Assembly: GCF_032854445.1 (NCBI RefSeq)
Contig: NC_088305.1
Location: forward strand, 8,293,717 to 8,357,716
DNA length: 64,000 nucleotides
Origin: Liolophura sinensis
Taxonomy: Eukaryota; Mollusca; Polyplacophora; Chitonida; Chitonidae
Reading direction: 5' to 3'
Shown: positions 1 through 28,170 of the stretch, one piece after another
Position numbering within the stretch: position 1 is the stretch's first letter
Layout of the letters: each line of letters begins with the position of its first letter
Notes under the pieces: model-generated
The model's database searches: none
What the model was told of the DNA's origin: nothing
The model's input: the letters and a program-made list of their open reading frames with translations, nothing else
Made by a program: the position numbers and the translations under genes

Positions 1-519
1 TAATCTATAATAACATTAAAACTGTACGAAGGAATTTCATTAACATGAAAACAATGCAAAACTGAAGTGCCTTCTGAATCCTGAACACTGCATCATCAAC
101 AATTTGCTGTAAGAAATCATGTCATGTAATGACAACTGTTGCAAGTAATGGAAGGAGAAATATGTAGGAACTGTCAACAGCAAGTCTGTAATTCTTCTGA
201 TAGGGTTAAACAATAGATATAATATAATGAAATTCTATCAATTAAATTTGTGTGCAGAATAGTAATATAGAGATGTCCTTATACTGTACGTGTATCTGAG
301 CCTCTAGCTCTACAGTAACACGTTTCGACTTTTGAAGATCCCCTACACACTTCACGCCTGAATTTTGGGCAATTGCACAAAGGTGATTATTCCAAAACGA
401 CTACTTCTTGCAGTGCCTTTCTTTAAGACCTAGATGTTCCTGTAGTGCTTTTAAGAGAGGAGGTACAATTTTGGGGATACAGCTTCTCGACCCCGCAATA
501 AAACGAGTTTTTTTATGGG
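1..519. other. Left-edge flank, nothing recognised
   Basis: AT-rich sequence with no recognisable gene or repeat. It has no visible counterpart in the other three units; copy-to-copy similarity begins near position 520. Confidence 0.5.
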
Positions 520-1660
520 GATTTGTGGGATGTTTGGGATACAGTAAAATTGTGCTTTACCGGTGTGACGGGAAGGTATGGATATACTCCCCAGTTTGTT
601 AAACGACAGATGTGACGTCACGCTATTGTCTGATCAGCTGATTATTTTTAAATAATCTGCACTTTGGCGTTAGCGGTTTCAGTGGTGAAAACTTGCACCA
701 TCTTAGTGCTTCTTCGTTTGGTGTACGGTAGAGCAGAATTCGAACCCACGAACACGAAGCTCTAAATACCTCGCTGAACTATCCGCGGTGGTCGTACAAC
801 CTTCTCCTTTTAGCCGACTTTATACTTTCGTTATGACGTCAATTCTTTATCTGACCGGATTCAATTCCACTTAGCGATCTGAAAGGCCTTCATCGCCGGG
901 CGAGGGAAACTGGTCCTCTTTCATACCTGGCTGGACATTCAGTTACAGAGGCTTTGGCTCACGAAATTTACGTCAACTTATCCCAGTGACTTCTAACATG
1001 ACACGCCTGGCGGCACAAAAGTTACGCAGCTTCGCATGCAAAATGTCTTGTTTTATTTTATACAAAAGATATTCTATGGAAATCTGACTAACCGCGTTCA
1101 CCAAGTATTTGTGTTGTTTTGCACATACGTAAACTGTCAATTCTTGAAAGATAATGTACAATTATTACACGGGTCCAAGGTGTCGTTTAAGTAGGAGAAA
1201 ACACTCGTAACTGTAGGTTCTTGAAAAACAATGAACTCGACTCTCGCGTCTCCTTCATTATGTTTCAGAAATCTACAATTACCAGTGTTATGTCGACTAC
1301 AGAAAAGGCTGATGTTTTGTAAATAGTTCCTTCTAAAATTTATAATCATTTTTGTGCTTTCTCCTTTAAAAATTTAGATAGTCCGTATGTGGTTTCCTGG
1401 CCATAGGACATATTGTCATTAGCCTTACGACATACTATATTTCTGTAGTCCGAAATTCCTGGCACTAATATGATAAAATATAGTATAAGCCATACTGAGT
1501 TATGACACATTTTTTGCTTTAAAAATCGTTTGAAAAGGTTAACAAAAGGAAAAGAAAAGCAAAAAGGAAAGGTCAACTGAAAGTTTAAAAGGAACAATTA
1601 CCACAAACTTTTGACCTAGTTTCGCCCATTGTTTGTAAAAAAGCCATGAGTATAGTAAAT
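520..1660 (-). other. 3' flank of FReD gene 1 (start of tandem-unit homology)
   Basis: This stretch matches 19370-20538, 36035-37097 and 57000-58165, the sequence downstream of genes 2, 3 and 4, with more divergence than those three show among themselves. It contains a tRNA-like SINE head near 727-803. The AATAAA hexamer found about 160 bases downstream of the stop in units 2-4 is not preserved here; the matching stretch around 1490-1510 has changed. Confidence 0.6.
727..803 (-). repeat. tRNA-derived SINE head (non-Meta type), unit 1
   Basis: On the minus strand there is a good pol III B box (GGTTCGAATTC, 736-746) about 55 bases after a weaker A-box-like stretch. The matching site in unit 2 has both boxes clearly. 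The arrangement suggests the tRNA-like head of a SINE rather than a functional tRNA, since no cloverleaf with paired arms is evident. Confidence 0.4.
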
Positions 1661-11427
<9,767 letters not shown>

Positions 11428-11493
11428 CTTGGATTGTTAGAATCTGACAGCTCTCGACTGAAGATTGTAGGTTCACATACACTCTACAGTGAC

Positions 11494-11499
11494 TTTATA
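11494..11499 (-). promoter_or_regulatory. TATA box of FReD gene 1
   Basis: TATAAA on the minus strand, 67 bases upstream of the ATG, leaving room for a short 5' leader of about 40 bases. It is kept at the same spacing in genes 2 and 3. A CRE-like TTATGACGTA (about 11609-11618) and a TGACG motif (about 11543-11551) lie further upstream and are also conserved. Confidence 0.7.
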
Positions 11500-13579
11500 T
11501 CTGCTTGCTCAAACCGGATTCGTGGGCTGTTTTGACAGCTATCAGCGTCATCACCGCACGCTGCTTTTCCCAACTGATGTTAAGAAAACTGTAATTTAAA
11601 GCCTTTTTTACGTCATAAGAGAAAACATGCGAAGTTTTTTTCTGCTTGTAACTGTTAGGACATATCCTAACTTAAATGTTGAGAAATTAACAAACCGTTT
11701 TGTGTATCGTTTAAAAGAGCTGATTAGTGAAGTTGTACTTTGTTGAACACTAAATAATATTGGTATCGCACACAGGGAGGTCAAGCGTATTTCCTGTCTC
11801 AGACATTGTGTGAAAGTAACCATAATAAACTCCAGGCTATTCACCCTGTGATAAAATCTTAACTGAGGGTATGTTTTGCAGAGATCAACCTCTCCTATTT
11901 GTCTTCCAAAGTAGTCATCATACAAAAATTCTCCTTCTCAAAGACAGATCGAGAAAAAAATCCGATAAATGCTGTTATACGTTTACAGTGTCACATGACA
12001 TAGGCATGCAATTTTTTATAACAGCACATCTCTTGTATAATTACGTTGTCGTCTGTTTTACAATTTAAGGTAACGTCACTGGAAACCATTTCCGTTGTGA
12101 CGCTGAACATACGTGATAGCAAATATCTATACTAGTATGTGGCGATGTTTTCAGCCGAAAATATTTAAATTAAGTAGGCGGTCTTACTTTCAGTTCAAAA
12201 AAGCACAACTCTGAAAAGAAGATCATAACATGTATGGTCCCATATAACAAGATAACAAGATACAATGTTAAATGGAGGGAAAGAGCCTAGTTCGGCAAAA
12301 GAGAACGTGATGTTTCTGTTGCAATTGGTGACACGTGTATGTGACACGGTCAACTGACCGACCCCATATTCTGCCTTCATTCTGCAAGATTTAAGAATGT
12401 ATTGGTTAAAGTGTTTGTGCTTTTTGTCTTATGTCAATAACAGTGATAATACGGAGAAGAAATAGATTGACTGAAATATTCCATGAAAAACGACGTTCAA
12501 CTGACAACACTTAAAAGACTGTACATCTTATAATACTGCATACTGCATCTACAGTTATAACGGTATTTCCCGACTATATTGCTGGCCTCCGACGTATAAT
12601 TGAAAGAATATTGAGTACGGCGAAAAACATCAGTTAAATAAAATAATAAATCGACGGTTACAATTGTCTTGAAGCGGTGACATGGATCTTAAGTGACACA
12701 GAGACGAAACACTATACATCAAGTCTGCTGGAAGACTTGAATCTCAATGGAATTTTGTAATGTAAACCTCAGATACGCCTTGATCAAAACCCGTATACAG
12801 TGCACTGGGACTAAACGTATCCCCTGTCTTCAGGATCCGGGTTAAGCGAAACCAGATATACACGCTGACGCACTCGACGTAAGTCTACACCAAATGAAGG
12901 AGTCGGCTTAAGCCAGATTACATCTATACATTCACGTATACATAACAAAACTCTCACAGTAAGGTCGACGATGAAATCTCAAACCCAGTGTTTTTGCAGG
13001 ACGGAGTGTAAAATTTCTTGTGACGTAACGTGAACTGATTTATGGTCATGTGGACTTTAGAGCATACACTAGAAGAACGCTTAAAATGAGGGTCATGTGT
13101 GTTTGCCATGCGTGTGACATGTGTGATGTATTAGGGACCAGCACAAACTTTTTTACCTATATAAACTGACGAGTATGTTTTTGTATATATGTTACAGTGG
13201 CTTTGAATTTAAATCGCATGAGAATTTGTAGAACAGAGAGCAGTACATTTTGATATCAAACTGCAATTTTAGGATTTTGCGAAGTAAAATATCCGTTGGT
13301 CAGAGAAAAATTAGTCAACTAAACGAATGTTTAATAATTCTAAGATTACTCCAATTGTAACTGTTAAGATTTACTGTTGTATTTGGTTTTGGTGGGATTG
13401 GTTTTCTATATATTCCAGATGTGTACAGATTGTTCTGTAATCTGCTGAAGTCATTATTTCGTGGGGATAATTTCGTGTTCAGACTAATAATCGTTCATTG
13501 TCTTGGATTGTCTCACATTATTGTGGACAGATCATATTTAATTGCTCCGAGGCTTGTTTTTAATTATTTTCTACATGTA

Positions 13580-13940
13580 GAACCACCTTCACGTGTGGAA
13601 TGGTCATTCTACTTTTTGACGAAAAAAACATAGAACCACCTAGTGCCACATAGGTACTTTAGAACTGCTTCCTCGTGGGGATTGATCATTCTAATATCTT
13701 ATATAAATAATGCACAATTACCTCCATGCTGGAGCTGGTCATTGTTTTAGACCAAATAGGCACTGTAAAACCTCCTTCATGTAGGGACTGGTCATTCTTA
13801 TGTAAAATATGTAAAATATTTTTATGTAAATCCAACAGCATCACCTCCACACATGGGCCAGTAATTCTTATAATGGCCATTCTTATTGCTTATACATGTA
13901 CTACAAATCGACACTGGGGCTGGTTATTGTTATAGCCCAT
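13580..13940. repeat. Diverged minisatellite, unit 1
   Basis: Five to six imperfect units of roughly 35-85 bases share ACCTCCTTCATGTRGGGRCTGGTCATTCTTAT-like motifs, seen near 13582, 13636, 13719, 13771, 13841 and 13908. Unit 3 carries a contracted version (46330-46490). Confidence 0.5.
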
Positions 13941-14309
13941 AAATATATATACCACCATATGACTGATTTAAAAAACAGAAAATGAGCCTCGTGCATATGT
14001 GACAAAATTCATAAATGATTTGTTTGCCAGTTATTTTCAGTCAAAAATTGTCCAGCCTCCAGCCAAACTTTAAATAGATTAATATACATATAATTTTAAT
14101 GGTGTAAAATTTTGAAAAAAAATATAACGTTGCATAAAAGCGTAGTATCTTTGTTGTGTCTTTACATTCCTGAGCAATAGGACCCTGGTGTGTGAATAAA
14201 GCTGCTGATTTTGTCAACATATGCATACACTGTATATATGATCCACACTGCAGAGGTCTTCACAAACAGATGTGTACAGATTATAGACAAATGTTTGCAG
14301 GAGGCACCC

Positions 14310-14365
14310 TCCTAATGTATAAGTGAAATATTCTTGAGGACGGCTTGAAACACCAATCATATAAA
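14310..14365 (+). repeat. MetaSINE 3'-core fragment
   Basis: Contains ATAAGTGAAATATTCTTGAG followed by ACGGCTTGAAACACCAATCA, the 3' part of the Meta core in sense orientation. Confidence 0.55.
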
Positions 14366-14486
14366 AACGTTTTCCGTTACTCACATTCAATGTGTGACAC
14401 ACTGAGTTTGGAGGAAATTTCGAGAAAATTCAAGTAGACAGAATAAAACTGAATTTATTGCACCTTATTATTTGACATTATCTTAT

Positions 14487-14612
14487 TAGTGTTTTACACC
14501 GTACTCAAGAATATTTCACTAATGGTGGCAGGAAACTGGGCAGAGCCCGGGGGAAACCCTCGACCATGCGCACCTGCGACCACGTACGACCAGAGAGAAA
14601 ACCAGCATGAGC
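14487..14612 (-). repeat. MetaSINE fragment
   Basis: Antisense core: GTGTTTTACACCGTACTCAA, GAATATTTCACT, GGGCAGAGCCCGGGGGAAAC, then an AACCAGCATGAGC remnant. The tRNA head is lost. Confidence 0.65.
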
Positions 14613-14876
14613 AAATAGAAACGGATATAAAACTGATGTCTTCCATGCTGAATAATTTTTACGCACAAATTTCAAACTACCAAAAGTAATTATGGATATA
14701 TTAAGCTTCTTACACAGATGAACCGCCCACCATATGCTGCATTATTATATGGCGAATTTAGCATTGTTAAAGGACACATGAAAAAAATGTTACATCTTTT
14801 AATAACCCCTCTATTTTCTACATATGTTTCGTCGATAGTTGAAAAATTTCGGAAAAAACGTCATTGACGAACTTAC

Positions 14877-15035
14877 CAAGAACGCGAGGACAGTTTTGCG
14901 TACACCCACCCAACCCAACGCCCATTCGGATTCTTTTTCCACACATAGTTGTTTGATAGTTATCATTGTTGACCTCTGCACTGACCTCTGGGCCATTAAG
15001 AAAACTGCAGTGTAAAGCCAATTTTACTTCCCAAA
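14877..15035 (-). other. Candidate upstream (alternative) first exon of FReD gene 1
   Basis: The segment starts about 30 bases downstream of a TATAAAAG on the minus strand and ends at a consensus donor (CTTG|GTAAGTTC, donor at 14876-14871). One reading frame ends in phase 1, which would fit exon 2, but it has no early ATG or signal peptide. If transcribed it would most simply be a 5' untranslated exon or belong to another transcript. The same structure is in units 2 and 3. This is inference only. Confidence 0.3.
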
Positions 15036-15061
15036 GAAGAAAGCTGTTGCGCTCTTTTGTA

Positions 15062-15069
15062 CTTTTATA
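15062..15069 (-). promoter_or_regulatory. TATA box of candidate upstream first exon, unit 1
   Basis: TATAAAAG on the minus strand, about 3.6 kb upstream of the gene 1 ATG, kept unchanged in units 2 and 3. About 40-65 bases downstream lies a motif (GGCTTTACACTGCAGTTTTC) resembling one upstream of the main TATA box (near 11590-11605). Confidence 0.35.
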
Positions 15070-16164
15070 TCTTACGACGCAACCCAAGCTGCATACTGAG
15101 AGATAAAAACCAACCGTTTCGCAGAAACCTTAATAGGCCTACTGCCTATATACATATAATGCATACCCTACTTAACAAAGTGCTGAAACGAAAGACAGGA
15201 AAGGAACTGCTTCCAAATTTCAGGAGCCATAGGAAAACATATCGGCTTAAAAAAACGGAAATCAAACTTATACCAAAAAATTAGATTCCGCTATAAGTAT
15301 GTCTGAAATACATTTGACAATAATGAGGTGGTTACTAACGACAGTTCGGTTGCCTTCGGCATAACCAGGAGAAAAAGCAGGAATTGCCACAGTTTTACTA
15401 CTGTCAGCATGTGTACAAATTGCGCGCGTTAAATCTATACTACACCTACACAGTTGGGAGACACGTGCAGGTTAGCTTCGGTGCAGATGATTTGTACCTT
15501 GTTCAGGCATCGACTTCTGTGATCGGTTGATCCTTAGCATTCATAAAAAATAAACCAAGCGTTAATAAACCAAACACTCCATAGCGCACATTATAATATA
15601 AACACCCATTTTATACAAAAAAATAATAACAGTAAAAGCGCGATTTGAGGGTATTTTGTTTTGATGTTGGCGGCAACCAGTCCCAGTGTGGAGCAGTCAC
15701 ATTCCATACTGGTTGGAGTAGTGCACAAACTTTTAGCCACTTGAGTCCATGCTGAGGTATGTGGACGAGGTCATGGTCCCATATTTTCAGAAACCAGGAA
15801 AAGTCCTAAAGCTACGACCCACACAAAAATGCCTGGACATTTTTCACCTCGCCTGTATAAAGTAGAGGAGTCGCTTATGTCGAACCCTGAGCGTCGGCGT
15901 CGAATAACAGAGAGTGCAATTTTAAACAAAGTGTTAGGGTGGTATCTGTTAAACCACTGCAGATATTGGGGTCAGGGTTTGCACACATGTAGGACACAAT
16001 AGCACGAGGGGGATATTAAATCGTTGATTGGGTTCGTGCATTTTGAATACCGTGAATTACTGAATTTCTGACTTAGTATATATTGTATATTAGAATCACT
16101 GTTAGACAAAAATGTTAGAGTTGGTATCTTAACAGGTATTGCATGTATTGACCTGAGGCTTTAC

Positions 16165-16440
16165 ATGCATATAAAGCACAATGAGGCAATGGAGGTTGGT
16201 CCATCGCTCCAATTTCAAGTTGCTGCATTTAAGGCGCGCCAGGGAAAAAATTTACTGGCAAAACTGATGCGGAACAATATTTATGTTCCAGCGTGTTACA
16301 CTGACAAACTGCAACCTCTAAATTTGTCCGTGAACAAACAATTTAAAGGCCAACCGAAGAGCAGTTTCCAAGGCTGGAACGCTGGAAGAGAGAACTCACG
16401 TGGACACCGAGTCTTAAGCCCATACATAATAGGCGGCTGA
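16165..16440 (+). pseudogene. Relic of a pogo/Tigger-type DDE transposase, unit 1
   Basis: A 91-codon open frame whose middle (about residues 14-72) matches the end of the pogo-family DDE domain: AAFKARQGKNLLAKLM, NNIYVP, TDKLQPLNLSVNKQFKG and FQGWNA. In intact relatives this reads VP..TD+LQPLDLSVNK.FK followed by FQ.WY. Only this C-terminal piece is present, so it is a decayed fragment. The same fragment occurs in unit 2 and, cut short, in unit 3. Confidence 0.6.
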
Positions 16441-18300
16441 TGAAGGCATATATTTAAGTAAATGTAAATACTAGACAGGGTATGTTGTAATATATTGTCT
16501 GTACATGTATTTCTTAAACATTAGTAATTTGAAACTCCAAACAAGGCAGGTCATTTAATCTTGTTCTTTCTTCGCCCGCTTTACCTTTGTAGCGCAAAGA
16601 TTTTATGCCCTGCTAGATTGTATACTCGCTGGTTGTTTATATCCAGAAAATTTGGCCACTGTCTTCAACTGGAATATCCCCCAACCATTTGTAAATATGG
16701 TTTGTGTTTGCTGTGTTTTAGAGGCACCATGGATATTCCAATCTTACCTTGCGAGATTATCCTAAAATCGATTTGACAAAAGTTAATCCACTTCCCAACC
16801 CACTGCTCGGGATCCAGCTTTGGAAGCATTATACATTATATGCAACCCACAGCTACCAGTGTTCTCTTTATCTACATGTGTGTCATATAACTCCCAGTTA
16901 ACATTAGAAGGACAAATGCGACAGTCCGTCGTCGTCATGGAGACGAAGTGTTATTCCCTTCGCTCATTACGCCGTCATTAATGTACAAACAATATTACTT
17001 TCCTAAACATGAGAGCGGTATTAGATTGTCAGGACCGGCAGCTAACAACAGGTGGTTATCTCCCTTAGCACCTATATGTATAATGAGAGCTTTAATTGTG
17101 TTCGACCACTTTGGCCTGCAGTCTAGATAAATTTCTTTAAGCATTTAACAGGCATATGTTGGCTGTAAGATACTTGATACTCCAAAAAAATAAGAACCGT
17201 TATTTCAAGCTCTTATTTGAGAAAACATGATTTCCAAGCACTTTCTTCATCTGGAATCACATCTAAAATCAAGAAGTTTAGAGGCCTCGAACGAACCCTG
17301 TCGCTCCGACTAGAGATGGTACATATTCTATATTCAGAAATCAGTGGCAACAGCCCTTTGCCAGGTGGAAACTGTAGATCGGGTGTATCCACTGTGTACC
17401 TGGATGACAGCCTGAATTTGTATCATACCACCTGTCTGCCTCCTGATACTCAGACGACGAAGATGCTGCCATTCCTCGTGCATGATAGCTCCCAGTTAGG
17501 CCAGATCATGAACATGTTGGTCCATTGTTACCACACGACGACCACATGGCCCAGTTGACGTAAAGCGATAGCAAATGACATTTTTATTGCGTAATTTCAG
17601 CCATTGCTTCAACACTGCTCACTCCAGAACTATACTTGTAAAGCCATTGTTTCACATTAGAACCAGTGATGACTGAAATGCATGTGTGTTATTATTAAAA
17701 CATGAATTCTAATCATTTTTGACGCCGAAGGGTCACACGATTCACAACCAATCAAATTTTACACTCTTCTGATACAAAAGAACATTAATCCACAAAATCG
17801 CCACAGTGACAACCACGGGAGTACTTAATTGCTTTTACTTTTAATTAAACTCCTTGCGTCTATGTCGAGACAGTCAGTACAACCGTTCGCTTTGAGCATT
17901 ACCAAGGAATCTCGGGCCCACACACCCTAGGAAATGAGCGATCGAAAATGTGCTTGAGATAATTCGACAGACGATACAATAAGAAACACAACTGTCTGCA
18001 AATTTAGATCCGTGGAGAGAAATTTAATAATTCATTTTTTTTTTGTGACAACCTGCCACGGCAGTGGAAATAGGTTTTTACATGAAGCACACTGTGATGT
18101 TGGATTGGGGCCATCCTTGGCGGGACAACATTTTTGCCAAATCTAACATCAGAACAGCCTCGGGCTAGGGAGAGTGACAGCAGTTTTGTGGCATGGACTT
18201 GCCCTGAGACAAGAAGACACAGTACATATACACACACTTAATGACTCCTCGTCATATTATTCGAAACATTGTTGAGTAAGACGTAAAGCGCCAAGCGTAA

Positions 18301-18345
18301 TACATACATACATACCTACATACATACATGCATACATACACACAT
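18301..18345. repeat. CATA microsatellite, unit 1
   Basis: Interrupted (CATA)n with CCTA and TGCA variants. Counterparts at 34953-34997 and, longer, 55781-55838. Confidence 0.85.
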
Positions 18346-19569
18346 TTGTTTTTTTGTTATTATTTGTTTCTTTCTTTTTCAAGTATATGTGTTCAATAGT
18401 GGAAATTATTTTCAATTAGCTGTTTTTTCCGTAAATTCACTAGGTTTGGAAGTTGTGTCGTGTTGTTGTGTTTCGGGTTGTTATTGTCGGACGAATCTGT
18501 GTGCTAGTCGCACGTGGAACGATCTTCATTGCCCTGCCATCCCGATGTATGATATATCTGTACTTAATTTAAAACTAATTCTTGTATTAAATTTATAGTT
18601 GCACTGTAATTGCACTACGTACGGCAGGCTTCTGGCGTCTTATCTCCGGCCTTGACTCGTCCCAAGGCTAATCTATGTGTCGGCTAGTTAACAGTAACGG
18701 TTTGTCAATTATTCTTCTCTGATCCACTAGCGAGGAGAAGGACAAAAGGTGACAGTGCTGTAGCAAGCACTAGAAGAGCTTAAATAGGAGTACAATTTTG
18801 TACAATGTTGTATAAAGCTATTTGAGGGGACTAATACAGGATTGAATGACTATGGCTTAACGCCAGGTCGGCCAAGACACACAGTGGCGAGAACACCAGG
18901 AAGCAGTGAATTGTTTTTGATCAGACAATATTCAAAAATGAACTAAAAACAGACGGACATGTTAAAAGACCAGCTAAAAGAACTAAAATTTAGTTGAAAC
19001 CCGAAAACCATAATATTTTTATGACATATATATACACGTTAAGTAATGACAGCATCGCCAGACAATAAAGTCCACACAGTTAACAAGGGTATGTTTACTG
19101 CTGTGTTCAGGAGCACTAACACCAGTGGAAATACAGTTTTGTGTTAAGAGAGAATACCCAAAAACTACTCAAAACTACTCGATCTATATGCCACATTATT
19201 AAAGACTTAGACCATAGAGAATAAAACTAGAGCGAAGACAACAGTGCGATAGGAGCAAATGGTCTCAAATTGGTGATAAAAAACGGACGGTCAATTTCCC
19301 TCAGTTAAAAAAGTTTTTATTCTGTTTATGCCAATGATTAAATAGTAGCAAATTTCTATAGTCCAAAAATGTGGGCTGTGTGGGAAACAGTAAAAGTGTG
19401 CTTTACTGGTGTGACGGGAAGTTATGGATATACTCCTCTGCTTGTTAAACGACAGATGTGACGCCACGCTTTGCCTGAGCAGTTTATTATTTCTCGAGAA
19501 TCCACACTTTGGTGTTAGCAGTTTTAGTGGTGAAAACATGCGCCACTTTAGTGCTCCTTCGTGCGGTGT

Positions 19570-19655
19570 ACGGTAGAGCGGAATTCGAACCCACGAACAC
19601 AAGGCTCTAAATCATTCCTATACTTCAGTGAGCTCTCCGCTATCGCCATGCAACC
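19570..19655 (-). repeat. tRNA-derived SINE head (non-Meta type), unit 2
   Basis: On the minus strand, A box TGGCGATAGCGG (19648-19637) and B box GGTTCGAATTC (19591-19581) at tRNA-like spacing. A cloverleaf could not be folded convincingly, so a SINE head is preferred over a tRNA gene. Confidence 0.45.
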
Positions 19656-20377
19656 TTCTCCTTTTACCCGACTTTATAACGTTTGTTATGTCGTCCATTC
19701 TTTTTCTAACCGGATTCGATTCCACTTGAGATTTGAAAGAACTTCATCTCCGAGCGAGGGAAACTGGTATTCTTTTAGACGTGGCTGGATTTGCGCATCC
19801 ACAGGCTTTGGCTCACAAAATTTACGCCGCCTTATACCAATGATCTCAACTGTGTACCAACATGACAAGCTGGAGGCACAACAATCACGCTGCTTCACAT
19901 GCAAGATATCTTGCATTTATTTTATACGAAGGGTGTCCGTTTAAAGATATTCCACGGAAATCTGGCTAATCGCATTCTCCAAGTGTTTGTATTGTTATGC
20001 ACATACATAAACTGTCAGTTCTTGAAAAAATAATGTGTAATTATTGCACTGGTCTATGGTGTCGTGTAAGTAGGAGAAAACACTAGTAACTGTAGGTTTT
20101 TAAAAAAGAATGAACTCCAAGCTCGCGCCTTGTTTAGTGTGTTTAAAAAATCTACAATTACGAGTGCTATCTCCTCTACAGAAAAGACTGATGTTTTGTA
20201 AATAGTTCCTTCTCAAAAGTTATAATAATTTTGTGTTTTCTCCTGTAAGTGTTAAAATAGTTGGCATGTGATTGCCTAGTCATTGGACATAATGCGATCA
20301 GCCTTACAGCATGTTACATTTCTATAGTCCGATAATTATCTCACTAAAATGATAAAATATAGCATGAATCATATTCA

Positions 20378-20383
20378 TTTATT
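20378..20383 (-). terminator. Poly(A) signal of FReD gene 2
   Basis: AATAAA on the minus strand, 156 bases past the TAA stop, conserved in units 3 and 4 but not in unit 1. Confidence 0.5.
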
Positions 20384-20538
20384 AAACAGTTTTAGTTTTA
20401 AAATATTTTGAAGGGTTAAAAACAGAAAGAAAAAAAAAACAAAAATGAAAAATCAAGTGAAAGTTCAAAGGAACAAATACCACGAACTTTTGATCTGTCT
20501 TCGCCCATAATTTATAAACAATCACGAGTATCGTCTAT

Positions 20539-28098
<7,560 letters not shown>

Positions 28099-28164
28099 CT
28101 TGGATTGTTACAATCTGACAGCTCTCCACTGAAGATTGTAGGTTCACATACACTCTACAGTGAC

Positions 28165-28170
28165 TTTATA
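28165..28170 (-). promoter_or_regulatory. TATA box of FReD gene 2
   Basis: TATAAA, 67 bases upstream of the ATG, in a promoter nearly identical to that of gene 1. Confidence 0.7.

Larger units (their letters stand above)
11500..19370. other. Intergenic region between FReD genes 1 and 2
   Basis: No complete gene. Contents, listed separately, are a diverged minisatellite, MetaSINE pieces, a TATA-bearing candidate first exon, a pogo-type transposase relic and a CATA microsatellite. A faint Meta-core trace lies at 12585-12645. About 12.5 kb from near 6.3 to 18.8 kb is almost identical to 23.0-35.5 kb. Confidence 0.6.

Noticed and set aside
18004-18237. Minus-strand open frame of 77 codons repeated at 34656 and 55488
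   Set aside because: It is kept among units only as well as the surrounding non-coding DNA, has no recognisable domain, and the possible acceptor and donor around it are weak.
18301-18345. CRISPR-like or regulatory repeat
   Set aside because: A plain CATA microsatellite without spacers. The genome is that of an animal.
19561-19944. Plus-strand 127-codon frame repeated at 36228
   Set aside because: It runs over the tRNA-like SINE head antisense and has no family resemblance. Its conservation equals that of the flanking sequence.
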